A DNA stretch of 64,000 nucleotides from Manis javanica (Eukaryota; Chordata; Mammalia; Pholidota; Manidae): NCBI RefSeq assembly GCF_040802235.1, contig NC_133161.1, positions 13,843,001 through 13,907,000 of the forward strand, given 5' to 3'. A program made the translations under genes and the position numbers. Of this stretch, positions 11,421-24,834 are shown in pieces. Positions within the stretch are counted from its first letter, which is position 1. The number at the start of each line of letters is the position of its first letter. The notes under the pieces were generated by a model. The model was not told the origin of the DNA, made no database searches, and saw nothing but the letters and a program-made list of their open reading frames with translations.

Positions 11421-13948
11421 GTTCCCTACTTGACACTAAGCACTGAGTTATTTTGTGATTATTTACATTAATTGAACATAAAAGTAATCTTGCAAACATT
11501 GCATACACACTGCGAATCCCCACTGAACCCCAGACGCCATTTCTTCCACTATTTTGTTCCAGCTGAAGTGTCTCCCTTTTGCTGCTGGGAGGAGTTAGAG
11601 AGGGTAGAATAACGGGTTTAAGAATGTACAAACCTGGAAGGACTTACACACCAAACAAAGGCATACTGCCTAAACGAAATGTTAACTTTAATGCCTCCAG
11701 AGGTTCCATACCTCCAAGTTTTATGTAGTCTGTGCTGTATATGGCCAAACTGGGTACATTTAAATTCATCCTGTTTTCATGTAACACAATACACCTCCCT
11801 AAGCAACAGAAGCATCCAACCTGCTAATCCAACCTACTTACTCAAAACTTTAAAGAATCTAAAAAAAAGAAAGGTGACTAGCCTATCAACAAAATAAAGA
11901 TGTTAGTTACGATTTTTTTTGCTTAGAATTTCTTTGGGAATAAAAAGAAAAAAAACTCCTAAGAATGTTTCCTCTATGTTGAATGATAAACCCTAAGAAA
12001 TGTAGGTGTTTTATTTTACCTTAAATTGATATCATCATTGATGAATGAAAACCTACTGGTGAATTACTGAAGCAAGATCTATTGGTACCAAATTAGACTG
12101 TAAATACTTCTATACTTCACATGGTGCCTGGAGTGCTCCAAAAACTTTCATCTAAGAAGTGATCCAACTATTTAATTTGTTTTTCACATGTGAATAACAA
12201 AAAAGGTTAAAACTTTACCAATTTCACATGGTCTTATTCTAAAGAGGTTAATATGCAAGTCAACTACAGTCATTTTTAGGTGGGGTAAGATTTTGTTCAA
12301 ATTGTTTTAAGGTGGTTAAAAAGACTTACAGGACATTCCAATTCACAACCAGGTATATAAAATTTTAAGAACCAAAATTTATACCTAAAATGATGGCTTC
12401 AGAACAGTTCAACAAGAGGTTTTCTAGAAGCTAGCTCGTTTCTAGTTAGAGTAGGTTATTTTTGACACCACAATTTGGAATAATTCATTTAGAGTTCACG
12501 CCTGCTACTGTAATAGTAAGTTATTTTGATGGTCCTTTTTTCCTTTTAAACACAACTGTTTTTGTTCCACATTCATTAACACATCTGAAAAGTTAGTGAT
12601 AACTCACGGCTCGGCGAATGCGGGGCCTTTCTGACACTCCCTTGCAGACTGAAGTAGGCAGGCATAGATACATTGAACCTTTACAAATAAAACAAGGGGC
12701 CAGATTGTTCAGTTTGTATAGAATAGACTCTGCCAGCAATTTCAATACAGCATCTAGAAGTACATGTTGACTGTAAAGATTCTTGTATAGGAAAACAAAA
12801 GTGAACAAAATCAGGATGTTTTATTTTTTTTTAATATTTACTTAACAAGTGTAACCCTAGAGAAGAGTATGACTAACAGATATAAGTCCAAAGCTAGAGC
12901 TCTGGAAAGTGGTCCTTGGGCCAATTGGGGGTTTTTAAAACTGGTTTGTTTGTTTTTTAAGTATATTTCATCAGGAATTTGGTGAGGGCCTTAAGCTTTT
13001 GTTAGACTGGTAATATGATAAACTCACACCAGAATGGCAATGCTATATTAGAACCTTTTAAATCTGTACCCAAATTATGCTAAGAAACTTAAAGATGATA
13101 TAAAATTTTTAAGTAGAAAAGACAAAAGCCCTTATATTTATGTATGAGTCTCCTGCTACAAGTATCTAAGCTCTTGGTATGCAACAGCAGTATTGTTTCA
13201 AAACGTGCTTTGTCAAACTAATAGTTCAAGCATATTATAAGACAAGCCTTAGAATAAAATCGAGGTTCAGTTTTATTAATCAGACATTTCACCAAGTAAG
13301 GTGACTGCTTTGCTACAGAAATCATCAACATTAAATCTAATATTAAGTATTGTGCCCTGAAGACACAGCTATCTGATAAGATATGAACAATACAAATTTA
13401 GCAATTATCTTCAGTGAGCTTTCTAAAAAAATCCACTTCTATAAATGCCAAAAAGCATTTTTAAATAACTCCTCACTGCATATGAATGGTTGCTCTATAA
13501 ACTGCATCTGATAACTGCAGCAAACAAAAAATACAGCTACCAAGTATCAGGCTGTACTTTATAGAAACCTTTAAAACAATAACATATTAAAATCCCTAAT
13601 AATTTAATATTACAGAAATTTAATAGATACAGAAATACACAAGAGGGGCTAACTGTAAACTGTTACCCTAAGAGAGACTAACAACTGAGTATCTGTTTAT
13701 TGATATTTTTAAAGTCTTACTTAAGAAACTTAAAGAGATTAACATTTTAAAATAACTTGGCTACATTACCATATAGTACTTAATAAACTTATTTGGGCTC
13801 ATGTCGTAAAAAAATATAACTTAGCTAAACCAACAAAGAATTTTAAAATAAAAATACTTATAGTTTTAGTTTCTGTCAAGATATCTGGCCCAAACCATAT
13901 TTACCAAAGGAAACTAGGTAAAAACAGCACCAATTTGAAAAAAAAAAG

Positions 13949-13977
13949 GTGGGGCAGGGGGGGCAAAGGGCAAGGGG
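13949..13977 (+). other. Potential G-quadruplex tract
   Basis: Four G-runs (GGGG, seven Gs, GGG, GGGG at 13,951-13,977) are separated by loops of 2-4 bases, which fits the canonical G3+ N1-7 pattern. It follows an A11 run. It is on the plus strand, so the LUC7L2 pre-mRNA carries the C-rich complement and the G-rich strand is the transcription template. Confidence 0.6.
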
Positions 13978-14159
13978 ACTACAATTAATAGGCAACAAAT
14001 AAAAACCCAATCTCCTTATAATACAAAAGAATTGTTTTATGAGTTCAATGTATTTCATCTCTGGGTTTTCTGGGCACATATTCACATAAAAATAACCCAA
14101 GTTAAAAAAAAAAGTTACTGTTACACTAACGCTGGATCCAAATCACAGAATCAAACCTA

Positions 14160-14520
14160 TTAGTGAACATATCCTTTATAGTAGGCATATAAGACAAGCT
14201 CTCTACCCTCAAGGAACCCATGATTTTTCTAGAGAAATAGGATATTTAAATGAAATAACAAGAAATACAAGGCAGCATGATCCAAGTGCCACATGGATGT
14301 TTCAATAGTAGTATAGTAGTACTTTAGGATTCTAAGACTGGAATGACTACCAAGGACTGGAGAGATTAGAAAAGGCTTCATAGAGTTAAGTAGAAGCCAA
14401 AATTTGAAGGAAAGATGGAACTTACTTAGACCAAAGGAAAGGAGAAAGATCATTCCAAACTGGAGCAGTATTTTTGACACAGCTTACAGAGTAGAGGCAG
14501 GTAGTTTTGGGAAACAGGTT
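14160..14520. repeat. Ancient interspersed repeat (L2/CR1-like), family uncertain
   Basis: It contains 'gacaagctctctaccctca' followed by 'aggaacccatgatttttct', and later 'gatcattccaaactggagc'. This is the same motif set as at 4,490-4,860. Very old, with no open frame. Confidence 0.45.
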
Positions 14521-17500
14521 TTCATTTGGCTTTGGCAAATAGCTTCATGTTAAGAGAATAGCAAAGTTGGGGCCAGAATAATATATTTTTTGGGTAAAAC
14601 ATGATTTCTTAAGACTTTTTTTTTTTCATTTTTCCTCCAATCCAGATTTTTAGTGTATGAACCAAATTTTTTTTAATGTTTTAAAATAATGGGGCAGAGA
14701 TTAGACCAAGTTATGCAACAACAAAACTTCATATCCATAAAAACATGTAGGTCTCTCTGTCCTTTATAACCTCTACGTTAATTAATTAGGCTTTGTATAT
14801 AACTACAATGTCAAATTTTTAGAATTAGAAACTTGACTTAGAACTTTGGCAGGAAGCCTCAAAACTTCTATTAATATTCCCTAACAAGCAACTAACTTGA
14901 GAGTAACAAATCTCTTGACCTCTCTCTCTTGTTCAATCCCTTCATGAGCTTCATGAATTACTACCTGTATTTGAGAACACCCGAATTCACAGGTGTACAA
15001 AAAAATTGAAATGCATATATATTAGTCCTCTAGAGGTCTTTCAGCGATGTAACAGGGCCTAAGATGATAGAGGCAGTTTCACTCAGGGAATATGGTCAGG
15101 CTGCTCTAAAATGAAGGTTCCTGTCCAAACTGTGTTCAAATGCTATTCTCAAAATTCCCTCATCTGCTGGGGAGGAAAAATGAGCCCACTGTAAATCCCA
15201 ACACTGCCATTTATGCTCCTGCCTTTTCTGAAACTTAAGACTCAAATTGTAGCAGTATCTGAAATCATATTACATGGTGCATGCTGTTTTCCCCAATATC
15301 CACACCCCCTCCCCTCCAGTGCCACCCACCATCTCCCTCCCACACAAACAATAAATCAAATCAACTTTCATAGATTTAGGTGCTATTTTAAAAACATCAA
15401 AATTTTACTTTACCCATTCTCTCCGATGCTCCCTGTATTTTTTTAAGCTGTGAGTGGATGACCATGCTATGTGATCAACAACTGTGAAGGCTAAGCAAAA
15501 GTGAACTGAGTTTAGTATTATCATTTCAAAAGAACCTTAAAGTTTGTAATATTTGACATATATAATGGTATGCAGAATCCTTATTTTACTGCATATTATC
15601 AGGCATTAATGGCAAGCAACTTATGAAAACAACTAATTAGTATTTCTTTTGTACAGAATTAGCTTAGAGCTTAGCTTAGGGAAAACAGAGAAGAGAAAAC
15701 TCAACAGCACACAAAGCAAATGGAAGCATCTCCTAGTATATAAATGGGGCCAAGAGATGGGGAAACCCTCCCACTTTCTCCAATATGACAGCCAAAGCCC
15801 TCCCCACAGGTATACTTTTTAGGGGCCACATGTCAGAGTTGGTCTGGGAACAAAGTAGGTACATTCCTACTGAAATAAAATCCATACCCCTTCAGTGAAA
15901 GGAAAGCCAGAGTAAGAACTGGAGGTGTGTATAACCAAAAGCGTGAGGCTTCTCATTTCCGTGCCCTTGAATCCCCGAATGCAGAGAAATGTTCCACCTT
16001 CTTACTATCATTTCTTACAATATAAGCTACTGAGTCCACACAGCAAGAAGGGAACTTTATAAAGACCCATGGCTAATTTCTAGACTAGTACAGGGCAGGA
16101 ACAGAGCTGCTGTGTAACTAGTAAACTCAGGTCTTCCATGTGGAACCAAGGGTAAAAGCTGAACAGTGTCTACTATACCAAAGAACCAATCTGATCACTT
16201 TGACACCCTCCTCAAAGTTTCTCACCAACTCTACTAACTTCTCCCACCTACCTGTGTTGTTCCTTTAGAATTCAGCCTAACTCACCTATAAGAACCATTT
16301 TGTAATTAACCTTTAAAAAAACACTTATTACTCCATATGCTCTTGTTAATACACAGTTTAATTCACTATATATTTATACAATTCAAACTACAGGATTCAT
16401 TTTATAAAAGGACTCACTACCATGTCTTGACATAATGATTACAGATGCTTTTAAAACACTTAATATGACATGATATATATCAAACTTTTCAGGAATATAT
16501 TTATTATATACAAAATATAATAAACAAGTAGTCAGCCAAAGACGGCAGTGGGAAAAATCAAGTATGGCATTCTCCCTTCCAAATTTAACACCAAGTCACT
16601 TCTTTCTAACACAACTTATAAAATCATACTGACTAGGGTAGCCCCCAGAAAATGCAAAAATAAGAGTACTATATATAGCTTAGAAAGGCTATCTCTCTTA
16701 ATCCTGTCATATAGTCCTAGGGTTTAATTACTAGTAGGTGCAAATAGCACTCCCATTATAATCCCCATGACAAGCCCAACATTTTAAAAATGCAATGCCC
16801 ACTGTAGAAATTTCATTGTTGCTGAATATGATCAAAGATTAATAATGCTAAAATAATTTTTTAAATCTACCAGCCTACTTATCTATGAAAATCCATTTAA
16901 CAAAATTATAAAAAATGAGACAGGGCAACAGTAGCAGAAAAAGCTTACTGGGGTCTTTAAGAACTAAAAGAATGACAATGGATATGAGAACAAAAATACT
17001 AAAGTAGCTACATTCCAAGGATTCTATTCCCTTTGCTAAAACTCTATCTTCTCTACACAAGCATAGAGTCTTGGACACTGGCGGGGGTCAATGTCATCAC
17101 ATTTTTGGGGGGGAATACATGCTTTGGGAAATCTGTAGAATATCTCTCCTCTGCAATTTAAAAAATACATTAGAAGAGTTGGTCACCTAAAAAATCAGAT
17201 TCTGAAAGTAGATTATATAGAATTTGTTTTATAATATATGCCATAAAGGAAAAAGTCATTAAAAAGTTGCAACCTGCTGAGTTTTATATTTGGTACTTAT
17301 TTGCGGAGCTGCAATACTGACATAGTAACACTCAGACTTTGGCTATCTGGTGCCTTCTGTCATCCAGAATTTCTTGTACACATAACTAAAAGAATGAAAG
17401 CTATCTCTGGCTATAAAGAAGTAGCTAGAAAGAACCAAAGAAAAAGTAATTGGCTGATTTATTTATTTGAAAGAAAATTCTCACTGGTTGGTGACAGCTA

Positions 17501-18974
17501 TAAAAGCTAAGCAGAGCCTCCCCAAATCTAAAACCACTGAAGGAAAATAAAAGGGAAACGAAATGAGAGTATCAAAGGACAGAGGTGACAGACAACTGAA
17601 TGATAAAGGAAGTTAAAATGAAAAACAGATTATCATGAAGGAGACCAAGCCTTCAAACCACTAAAACAAAGACTGCCTCTAGGGAAAGGACTGAGATTGT
17701 GAAGGGGAACATAAGAGACTTCACTTGTAACAGTTTACTTTAAGTTGAGGGAAATATACAAAATAACATTTGTTGATTCATATAGATGTTTGATTTTTTT
17801 TGTATTTTTTAAAGTTTTCTCTAACTTAGATATGTTTAATCAGTACCACAGAATTCATCACTTTAAAATAAACATAACTGTTCATGTGTAAATCTTCACT
17901 TCCCACTAGATTTACAGTACTCTAGGATTAGAGTCCTACTGTCACTACTTTATTGCAGAGTGAAAATACGATAGAAGCAAATATATCCATTATCTCTAAG
18001 AAAAGGAAAGGAATAATTAAAACAATTCAGCAACCTGGGGATATTCAGGAAAGTAAGATTCTTTTCTTAACAACTAGTGTACCCTAAACCACATCACTAT
18101 ACAGAACATTATTTCTGGGGAAATAGTCCCTCTAATACTATGAGGCAAATTAAACTGTAACACAGCAATTTCTCAAAATAAAAACACACGGTCTGGGGTG
18201 AATCAGCTGTTTTACTAGCAAACATACCCTGCTGTTCCTCTGTCCATAATGTAGAGTGAAAGCCATTTCTACCAGTCTCTAGTCCAGGGGTTATCTTTGA
18301 AATGCAGCTTTTCCCAGAGCCAGGCACCTACTCGCAATCCCACTGTGGAAATCCTGCATAACTGCTAGCCACCATGGACCAAACACTAAGAGACACATAA
18401 GAAATCAAGCTAAATGAGGTAATTTCACCCTAGAAATGTAAACTCTAGATGGACGGCTCTAGGTACTTCAGTATCTCTCCATCGCACAGGTGTGTATTTC
18501 TGGTTAGTAATTTCTACGTAGGGACTTAGGTATATACAGTTCAAACAGCTTTCCTTTCACATGAGTAATCAGAACAGTATTTTCCAAAGTATGGTATTTG
18601 TACAAAATATGATTTTAGATGTATGTGATTTCACCAAAATGACATTTTAAACACCACTCTATCACTTAGTGGTGATTATTTATCATGATTAAGTCAAGAA
18701 AAGTGTTTCCATTTAATGCTCAATATGTGTTTAATACATCTAACAAGTTCTAATTTTTAGCATAGGGTAACTGACAACAAAGTCTAGTTATTTCTGATAA
18801 TCCCATGTTGTTTTCATTGTGTTTTTCTGGTGGCATAAACTTTCATTTTAAAATTAAATTTTTAGAAAGTGAGTTGACATAAGGATAAAATATTTAAAAA
18901 CAGAAAACGGGGCAAAAAATAGTAAGCTTGATATAGATCTAGGTGACTAACATTTGGGAAACATTTATCTAGAA

Positions 18975-19140
18975 CAGGGTTTCTTCAAATTTTAATGTGC
19001 ATCAGTGTCATGTGGAAGGCTTCTTAAAACAGATTGTTGGACCCAGTCCCAAGATTTTCTCATTTAGTAGTTCTGGGTGAGCCCAAGAATTTGCATTTCT
19101 AACAAGTTCCCAGGTGATGCTAAGTATGCTGGTCTACACT
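18975..19140 (-). mobile_element. MER5A-like hAT-Charlie element
   Basis: It carries the MER5A pattern: 'tttaatgtgcatcagtgtc', 'aatttgcatttctaacaag', 'ttcccaggtgatgctaag'. It is a small non-autonomous DNA transposon, too diverged to fix the ends exactly. Strand is by comparison with the consensus from memory. Confidence 0.7.
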
Positions 19141-19167
19141 GTACTTAAGAGAATCACTAATCTAAAA

Positions 19168-19375
19168 CAGTGGTCAACAAGCTTTGTCTTAAACGACTAG
19201 ATAGCAGTATTCTAAGCTTGCCAGCCATATGTCTCTGCTGCTATTCAAATCTGTTGTTGTAAGGTAAAGCAGCCATGTATGCCCATATATACACAAATGG
19301 GCATGGTTATCTATCCTTTATTTATCCAGTAAAGCTTTATTTACAAAAAGTAGGTGGGCCACAGTTCTAACCCTG
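19168..19375 (-). mobile_element. hAT-Charlie-type element (MER58-like)
   Basis: The pattern is 'cagtggtcaacaagctttgt', an internal 'gggcatggttatctatcc', then 'aaagctttatttacaaaaag' and 'taggtgggccacagttctaa'. It is the antisense form of the element seen at 27,303-27,530 and 62,505-62,840. The family name is tentative. Confidence 0.65.
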
Positions 19376-20808
19376 AACCAAAACATAACCTCAAGTAACT
19401 GAAAAGGGTGTGGTATGTAACCTAATAGTAGTACAGAATACAGGAACAGCTGAACCAGGTAGGTAAACTGTAGATACTATCCAACCTGTTTTATTAAAAG
19501 GCAAAGGTTTGGAAAGTTTAACTCTGAAAGAGGAAACTGAGGTCTACAGAAAACTGAAGTTTCAAGAAGGTAAAAACAAAACAATTTACCAGGTGTTCAG
19601 GAGACATGACAAAAGACTCAGCAAAGGCAGCTGGTTAAATTATTTTCGTGTTCAATTACACAGGTCAAAAATCACTGCACATGGTTCACAACTGAATTAG
19701 AATACATGGATCAACATCTAGTGAGTGTTCTTTTAGAAAAAAGTTTTAAAGACTGCTTTCTCTAGCCCATGCTAAAAAAGCAAAATATGTTGTTTATTCA
19801 GTTAACTGAGCTACATGTTACTTTTGTTGGCTTTAACTTTTCAGTCTTAAGTTATTCAGTTAAAAACAACACTACAGCCAATTTCACAGTTTTTTACAAA
19901 CTACTTTTCTCTATATCCACAATAATCTTACAAAATAGATTAACTGATTTTGGCCTTGCCTTCCAATTTCTACCCTTGTGACTAGTGCATGAGAATTTAA
20001 ACCAAAAAGGAACAGAATGACTTTTTGCAGGTGCTGAATCCAGAAGAGTCCTGTCAGAAACTTTACCCTCTCTTGCTCCCTCATTCTTTCTCCAGCAAAA
20101 TGTTCCAACTTTCTTCATCTACTTAGTCCACAATTTCTTAGTAGGCTGGTTAAACTGGGTAGCAGAATCACTGTTTCCTTGAGGACTATCTGTTTCATTT
20201 ATCTAGTGGCCTAGACTTACTGACAGACTTAATAGTTTTAAGCCATCTGCCTATCTTTGCAACCCCACTGCTTACCTGAACCCTTAGTCACTCCAAGCTT
20301 TAATGTTTGTATGGACCACCTGGTACTGAGCACTGACTCACTAAACCTGACCCCTGACCCACACCTACTTGCCCTTGAGTTCCTGCTATCCACTTGAACA
20401 TGCAGCTCACTCTCCTTGTATGACATCTTACTTAAACCAAATCAAAGCATTTGTTTGCTGCTTTAGAGCTTACGCAGTGACAGCCGAAGTGATTTTTTCT
20501 TTGGTTTCAATTTATTTTTTACCCAAAGTAAAAGAATGTCTCAGAAGCACAGGGTTCCCCTTAGGAGAGCTAAACAACTCCAGAGAATCCAAGAAGCATG
20601 TAGGGTTATATGAAGTGATACTAGAACTGTCTTCTGGGCTGTTTTTTAGATAGAAATATTATTCAGAATTCAAAATGAGCTAAGTTTTTTTAAAACAAGT
20701 TCACTATACAGGTGTTAACAGAGTTTTCAGTGTTTTGATATGCCTGGACCTCTGATAAAGTCAAATCTTTTCTGAATCTGTTTAACTTTATATCTAACTA
20801 TTGTTTAA

Positions 20809-21081
20809 CCTTACGAAAATGTTGAACAATTTACAAGCTCTGGCGTAAGCTATACCCCACTATTATTTGAAAAAACATGTGCTTATACATTAAAGGCCAC
20901 GCCTCCTTCACTTAAAATGAACAATCCAAGTAGAACAGAAGAATGGCGTACAACTGACCAAGAAATAAATATGGCTCATTATGCTAATGAGAGAAAATTA
21001 AAAGAAAACGCTCTCGATGTTGATGACAAGTCAAGGAACACAGATTACAGTAAAGATGATTGTATGAAGAAAATCCACTGA
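20809..21081 (+). other. Unexplained 91-codon open stretch with palindromic TAAT element
   Basis: This plus-strand frame is open from after TAA (20,806-20,808) to TGA (21,079-21,081), with an internal ATG at 20,917 giving 54 codons. It reads plausibly like protein (polar, charged, ending CMKKIH) and keeps several CpGs. Runs of this length are expected by chance in 64 kb, I recognise no family, and it lies antisense in LUC7L2 intron 1. Inside it, 20,975-20,991 is the perfect inverted repeat CTCATTATGCTAATGAG, a paired homeodomain-type TAAT motif. A conserved non-coding element or a pseudogene fragment are the main alternatives. Confidence 0.25.
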
Positions 21082-21964
21082 ACACTACTTTTTTCTGAAC
21101 TGTGTTTCCGTGTTATCTTCCAGAAAGTCCCCTTTTATTTTTACATACCATAAACTACTACTGTACAACTGAACAGTGAAAATATTAAATTATGATTAAT
21201 GTAGATTACTAAAGTACATCATGTATATTTAGAAAACTTATCAACAAAAATAGCTAAAATTACCTGAAAGCTCTAACTTGCCTTGAACATTCTATAACCA
21301 TAAGGGACAACCAATAATGCTACAAAATTCGATTCTGTATTCCACATTCTATTAGTCTACTGGTTGACTGCCAGCAGATTGCCATTCCCTGGCCTGTTTT
21401 AGCCTTTCAAGAGATGGTCTCTGCTCCCATGTAAAGGTTTTAAGCAACTAAGAGGTATGGAAATTCTCAAACCTACCTCCTGTAATGTCCCTAGACTTAG
21501 GAAATAATCTGAATTCACACCCTCAATTTTAACTCCCATCTCTTCTTGCACCTTGCCAGGCCTTTCTGGAGTCAGGACCAGAGACTCATCATAACCAAAC
21601 TGTATTTGTTGGCAAAAGGGCTTTAGCTAAGAGACATCCTTGCAATTAACCCAACTCAGCAAAAATGACTATAGCCTGTGTGAGGAACTGAGTTCCTCCA
21701 ATTGTCACATAGATAATTCTCAAACAGGTGCTTGAATTTTCCTGTGCTGTTCCTCCCTGCTTTCAAATGGAGTATGTTCAGGGAAGATAATCTCTCTTCC
21801 TTCTAAATGCTAACAACTAAAACAGAAAAGTATTTATAAAATTGAATGTATCTTAAACTTCAGATAAAATAAGATAATTTGTATCCCTTCTAAAAAACTT
21901 AAAATATACTTATTTTCCAACATTTTCTTAATGTAACATAGGAAATTATTTGGTTTCCCAGTTT

Positions 21965-22085
21965 AACAGTTATAGATGTAACTTGAGGCAAAAAAGGTTA
22001 AGTGACTTACCCAAGGTTACAATTAGAGGTACAGCTGGGGCTAGAAACCAGGCCTCCTGAGTCCCAGCCCAGTGCTCTTTTCCTT
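21965..22085 (-). repeat. MIR SINE
   Basis: Antisense MIR core: 'aggttaagtgacttaccc', 'aaggttacaattagaggt', 'gctggggctagaaaccagg'. It is well preserved for a MIR. Confidence 0.8.
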
Positions 22086-22119
22086 AGCCCATGATGCCTT
22101 ATCAGAAAAATCCAAATAC

Positions 22120-22230
22120 AGTCAGACCCCCAGTTACATGGGTATGAGTTACACTGATTCACATATACAAACTTTATATAGTGTGACCAATGTTTCAACT
22201 CACGCGGTACCCTGCTTCCATTTATGCAGT
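22120..22230 (+). mobile_element. Tigger-like terminal fragment (tentative)
   Basis: The stretch from 'cagtcagacccccagttaca' to about 22,230 resembles the terminal region of pogo-type Tigger elements ('cagt-a-acc-cg-ttac' style, with scattered ttcaactcacgcggtacc). The C-rich sequence that follows (22,230-22,540) is not explained by it. Confidence 0.35.
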
Positions 22231-23460
22231 ATGCCAGGCATCGGCACGATTTTCAGTGGCACACAGGCGGTTGCCACCACCAGGGCCCTAGGCAAAATTG
22301 CAAAGAAGGCAAAGTTTGTCTTTGGCCCTCCCACCTCCCTTATGCATTCCTCTCCCGCACCTCCTCATCATCCCCCTGCCCAGCCTCCCAACGCCATCAT
22401 GCTGCCCTCTGGATGTCCAAAGAACCCCACTTCCATCACTCACCCAGGACTGTCCTTTCTGGAAGTGCCCAGTAATCCAAAATTATCTCTCCATTTCCCT
22501 GCCACTAAAATTCCTATTCCTGAGGATTTCAGTGAAGTTTAGGTAATCCAATTACCTAATGAGTAACTAATTTAAGCAATTTAAAATAAGATTTATTTAA
22601 CAGACTTACATCTCTAAGGAGTTTAAAAAGGAACTACTTAAAACCTGACTTTGAGGAACGGGAAAAGGAATAATCTTTTATTGGGGGTGATGGTGAGGTG
22701 AAAGGAAAGCAAGGTTTCCCAGGGCCCTGGACCTCCTGTGCCACTTCAGATTTCCTCACAGACAGGACACTAGGGGTTGAGAGCATTATTGCCACCTTGA
22801 GTTCCACTATCCAAGAACACAGTGGTGGTTGCTTTAGTCTCTGAGATTTAAAAAAAAAAAAAAATTGGACAGAGCTGCCTTAAATACCCTCCTACCTACC
22901 TTTTCCATCTCTCTCCCACCTATTGGATCCCCATTTCCACCTCCTAGTGCCAAATACACCCAACAGCATTCCCTGTAAACTGTTCCTTTGTCCAATACAA
23001 AGCTTGCCATTATATGGTTTCAAATTACATCGTGTTATTCAGGATCATATCCATGTTCCCCTATCCCTGAACAACTTGAAGTTGACTGTTTGCTAAAACA
23101 GAACAATCCTAATTATTTAGAAGTCCTGAATCATAAGATAACATATGAGAACTCATTAGCTATTAAGAAGAAGAATGTTCTGATTCTTATCCTGTATACA
23201 TAGAAGAATGTGGGTATCAAAAGAACATTCAATTCTTGTCCTTGAAAGTAGTGTTTCTTACTTCTGACCCAACACAGCAGTGAAAATCCAGTCATTTCAG
23301 CTAAATAATATCGTGGGCTCGTAAACATGAGTTCATTGGTAAATCCTCAGTCTGGAGGCAAAAAAAATCCAGTAACAAACACATAAAAAATATAAACTTA
23401 TTTGTATAAAAGCAGAGTGGATTTTAAGAAATCTGTGTTTCTGATTACACACACAGGAAT

Positions 23461-23507
23461 ATACATACACACACACATATATATATATAAATATATATAT
23501 ATATATT
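23461..23507. repeat. Compound (CA)n/(TA)n microsatellite
   Basis: A short CA stretch runs into about 40 bases of alternating TA with one AA interruption, then a T-run. It is likely length-variable. Confidence 0.95.
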
Positions 23508-24834
23508 TTTTTAATTTAGCTTTTTAATACCAGATTGGCTACCTAGTTTGGAAATTTATCAGGTGATAGTAGTTACTTTGATTCAACTTCCCTCAAAGGA
23601 AATTCAATCCATGCAGAAGGTACAAAAAATAGTATACATCTAGGATTAAAAGGATCATGTAAAGTCAGTCTTAAATGATTTCTATAATTTATTACAAAGA
23701 TAATTCTGTCAATTAAAATCCTGGATTAAGCCCTTTCCAATACCATCTTGAAACTGGAAAAGGAGCAAATGTTAAGACACGTTGCAGGTACAAAATAACC
23801 ATTTTTATCTAAAGTGGAAATGATAACGGGTAAAATTTTCTCCAGTGGCATTTTAAATTCATGTTAACTTTCAAGGGCTTACTACACAAATAAAATTCAT
23901 TGCCTTCCCAATCTTCCCCTCCTTAACACAACCATAAGTAGGTTTGCCATCTACACCTATTTGTCTATGTTCTGCGAAGAAAAGCTCCCAATGTAGTTTC
24001 ATTAAAACCTAACTGTGAACACTGAAAAGCCACTCTAAATATGCATTGTTAAAAAATCTTGAATTCAATAAATTAAAAAAATCTACTCACATAATTTGCT
24101 GCAAAGCACCTAAGAAAATTATAAAAGCGACTGCTGAAAACTGAAGTGTGCCTTTTCTCTTACGTCAAACAATTCAAATAACTTGTCAAGAAAAAACATT
24201 TAATGACCAAGGAACTCTCTGCCTGAACAAGCAACATACAAAAACGAGCAAATGTTTTGCTTTGTTTTTAAGAGAGAGAGCACTGAACTCAACCTTTTCT
24301 CCATACTAGCATAGATTTGAGCTGAATTTGAAAGAGTACACTACTAATTATCACAAAAAAGCAACAGCGTTTCATCTTATTTAGAAATTCTCTTTACGAC
24401 AAAAAGATAACCAGCAGTAAGTGATTTTCTATACAAATCCTAACGTAAGTGCCTAAAAGAATCGTTGTTTGCCTCAATTCTACTTAACTGGGCCCCACAT
24501 TTTCAAAATGGTTCTATTTGGGACACATGCAAGACTTGTCAATATTTACTTGAACAAAGCCTCTATTAAATTGTCTAACAAAATGGAGGCCTTTCGGAAA
24601 AAAAACAGGCCGTAACACTTTTCTTTTCACAAAACGGGACCAAACACACCCACTGCAAGAAATCATGGTTTGGGTCAGATCTTTCCATAATGGCTGTTTC
24701 TGTGGGGATCGAGGGTGCACCCCTGGGGATTGGGTTCATAGTAAACGTTTCCTCCGGACCCAGAGAAAGAGGTGGGTGGGACAGTTCTCTCTGGATACTC
24801 AGGAGGGCGGCGGCGAGGGATGATACCAAAGCAC

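Noticed and set aside
11263-11631. 122-codon minus-strand open frame near LUC7L2 exon 2
   Set aside because: It overlaps a MIR-type SINE and has no splice signals or known domain.
21018-21082. C/D-box snoRNA
   Set aside because: TGATGA and CTGA are about 55 bases apart, but the terminal stem is at most three pairs and no guide with D' box is evident.
22072-22542. 156-codon plus-strand open frame
   Set aside because: It starts in a MIR, passes through a Tigger-like end and a pyrimidine-rich stretch, has two rival overlapping frames and no recognisable domain. A chance frame is the best reading.
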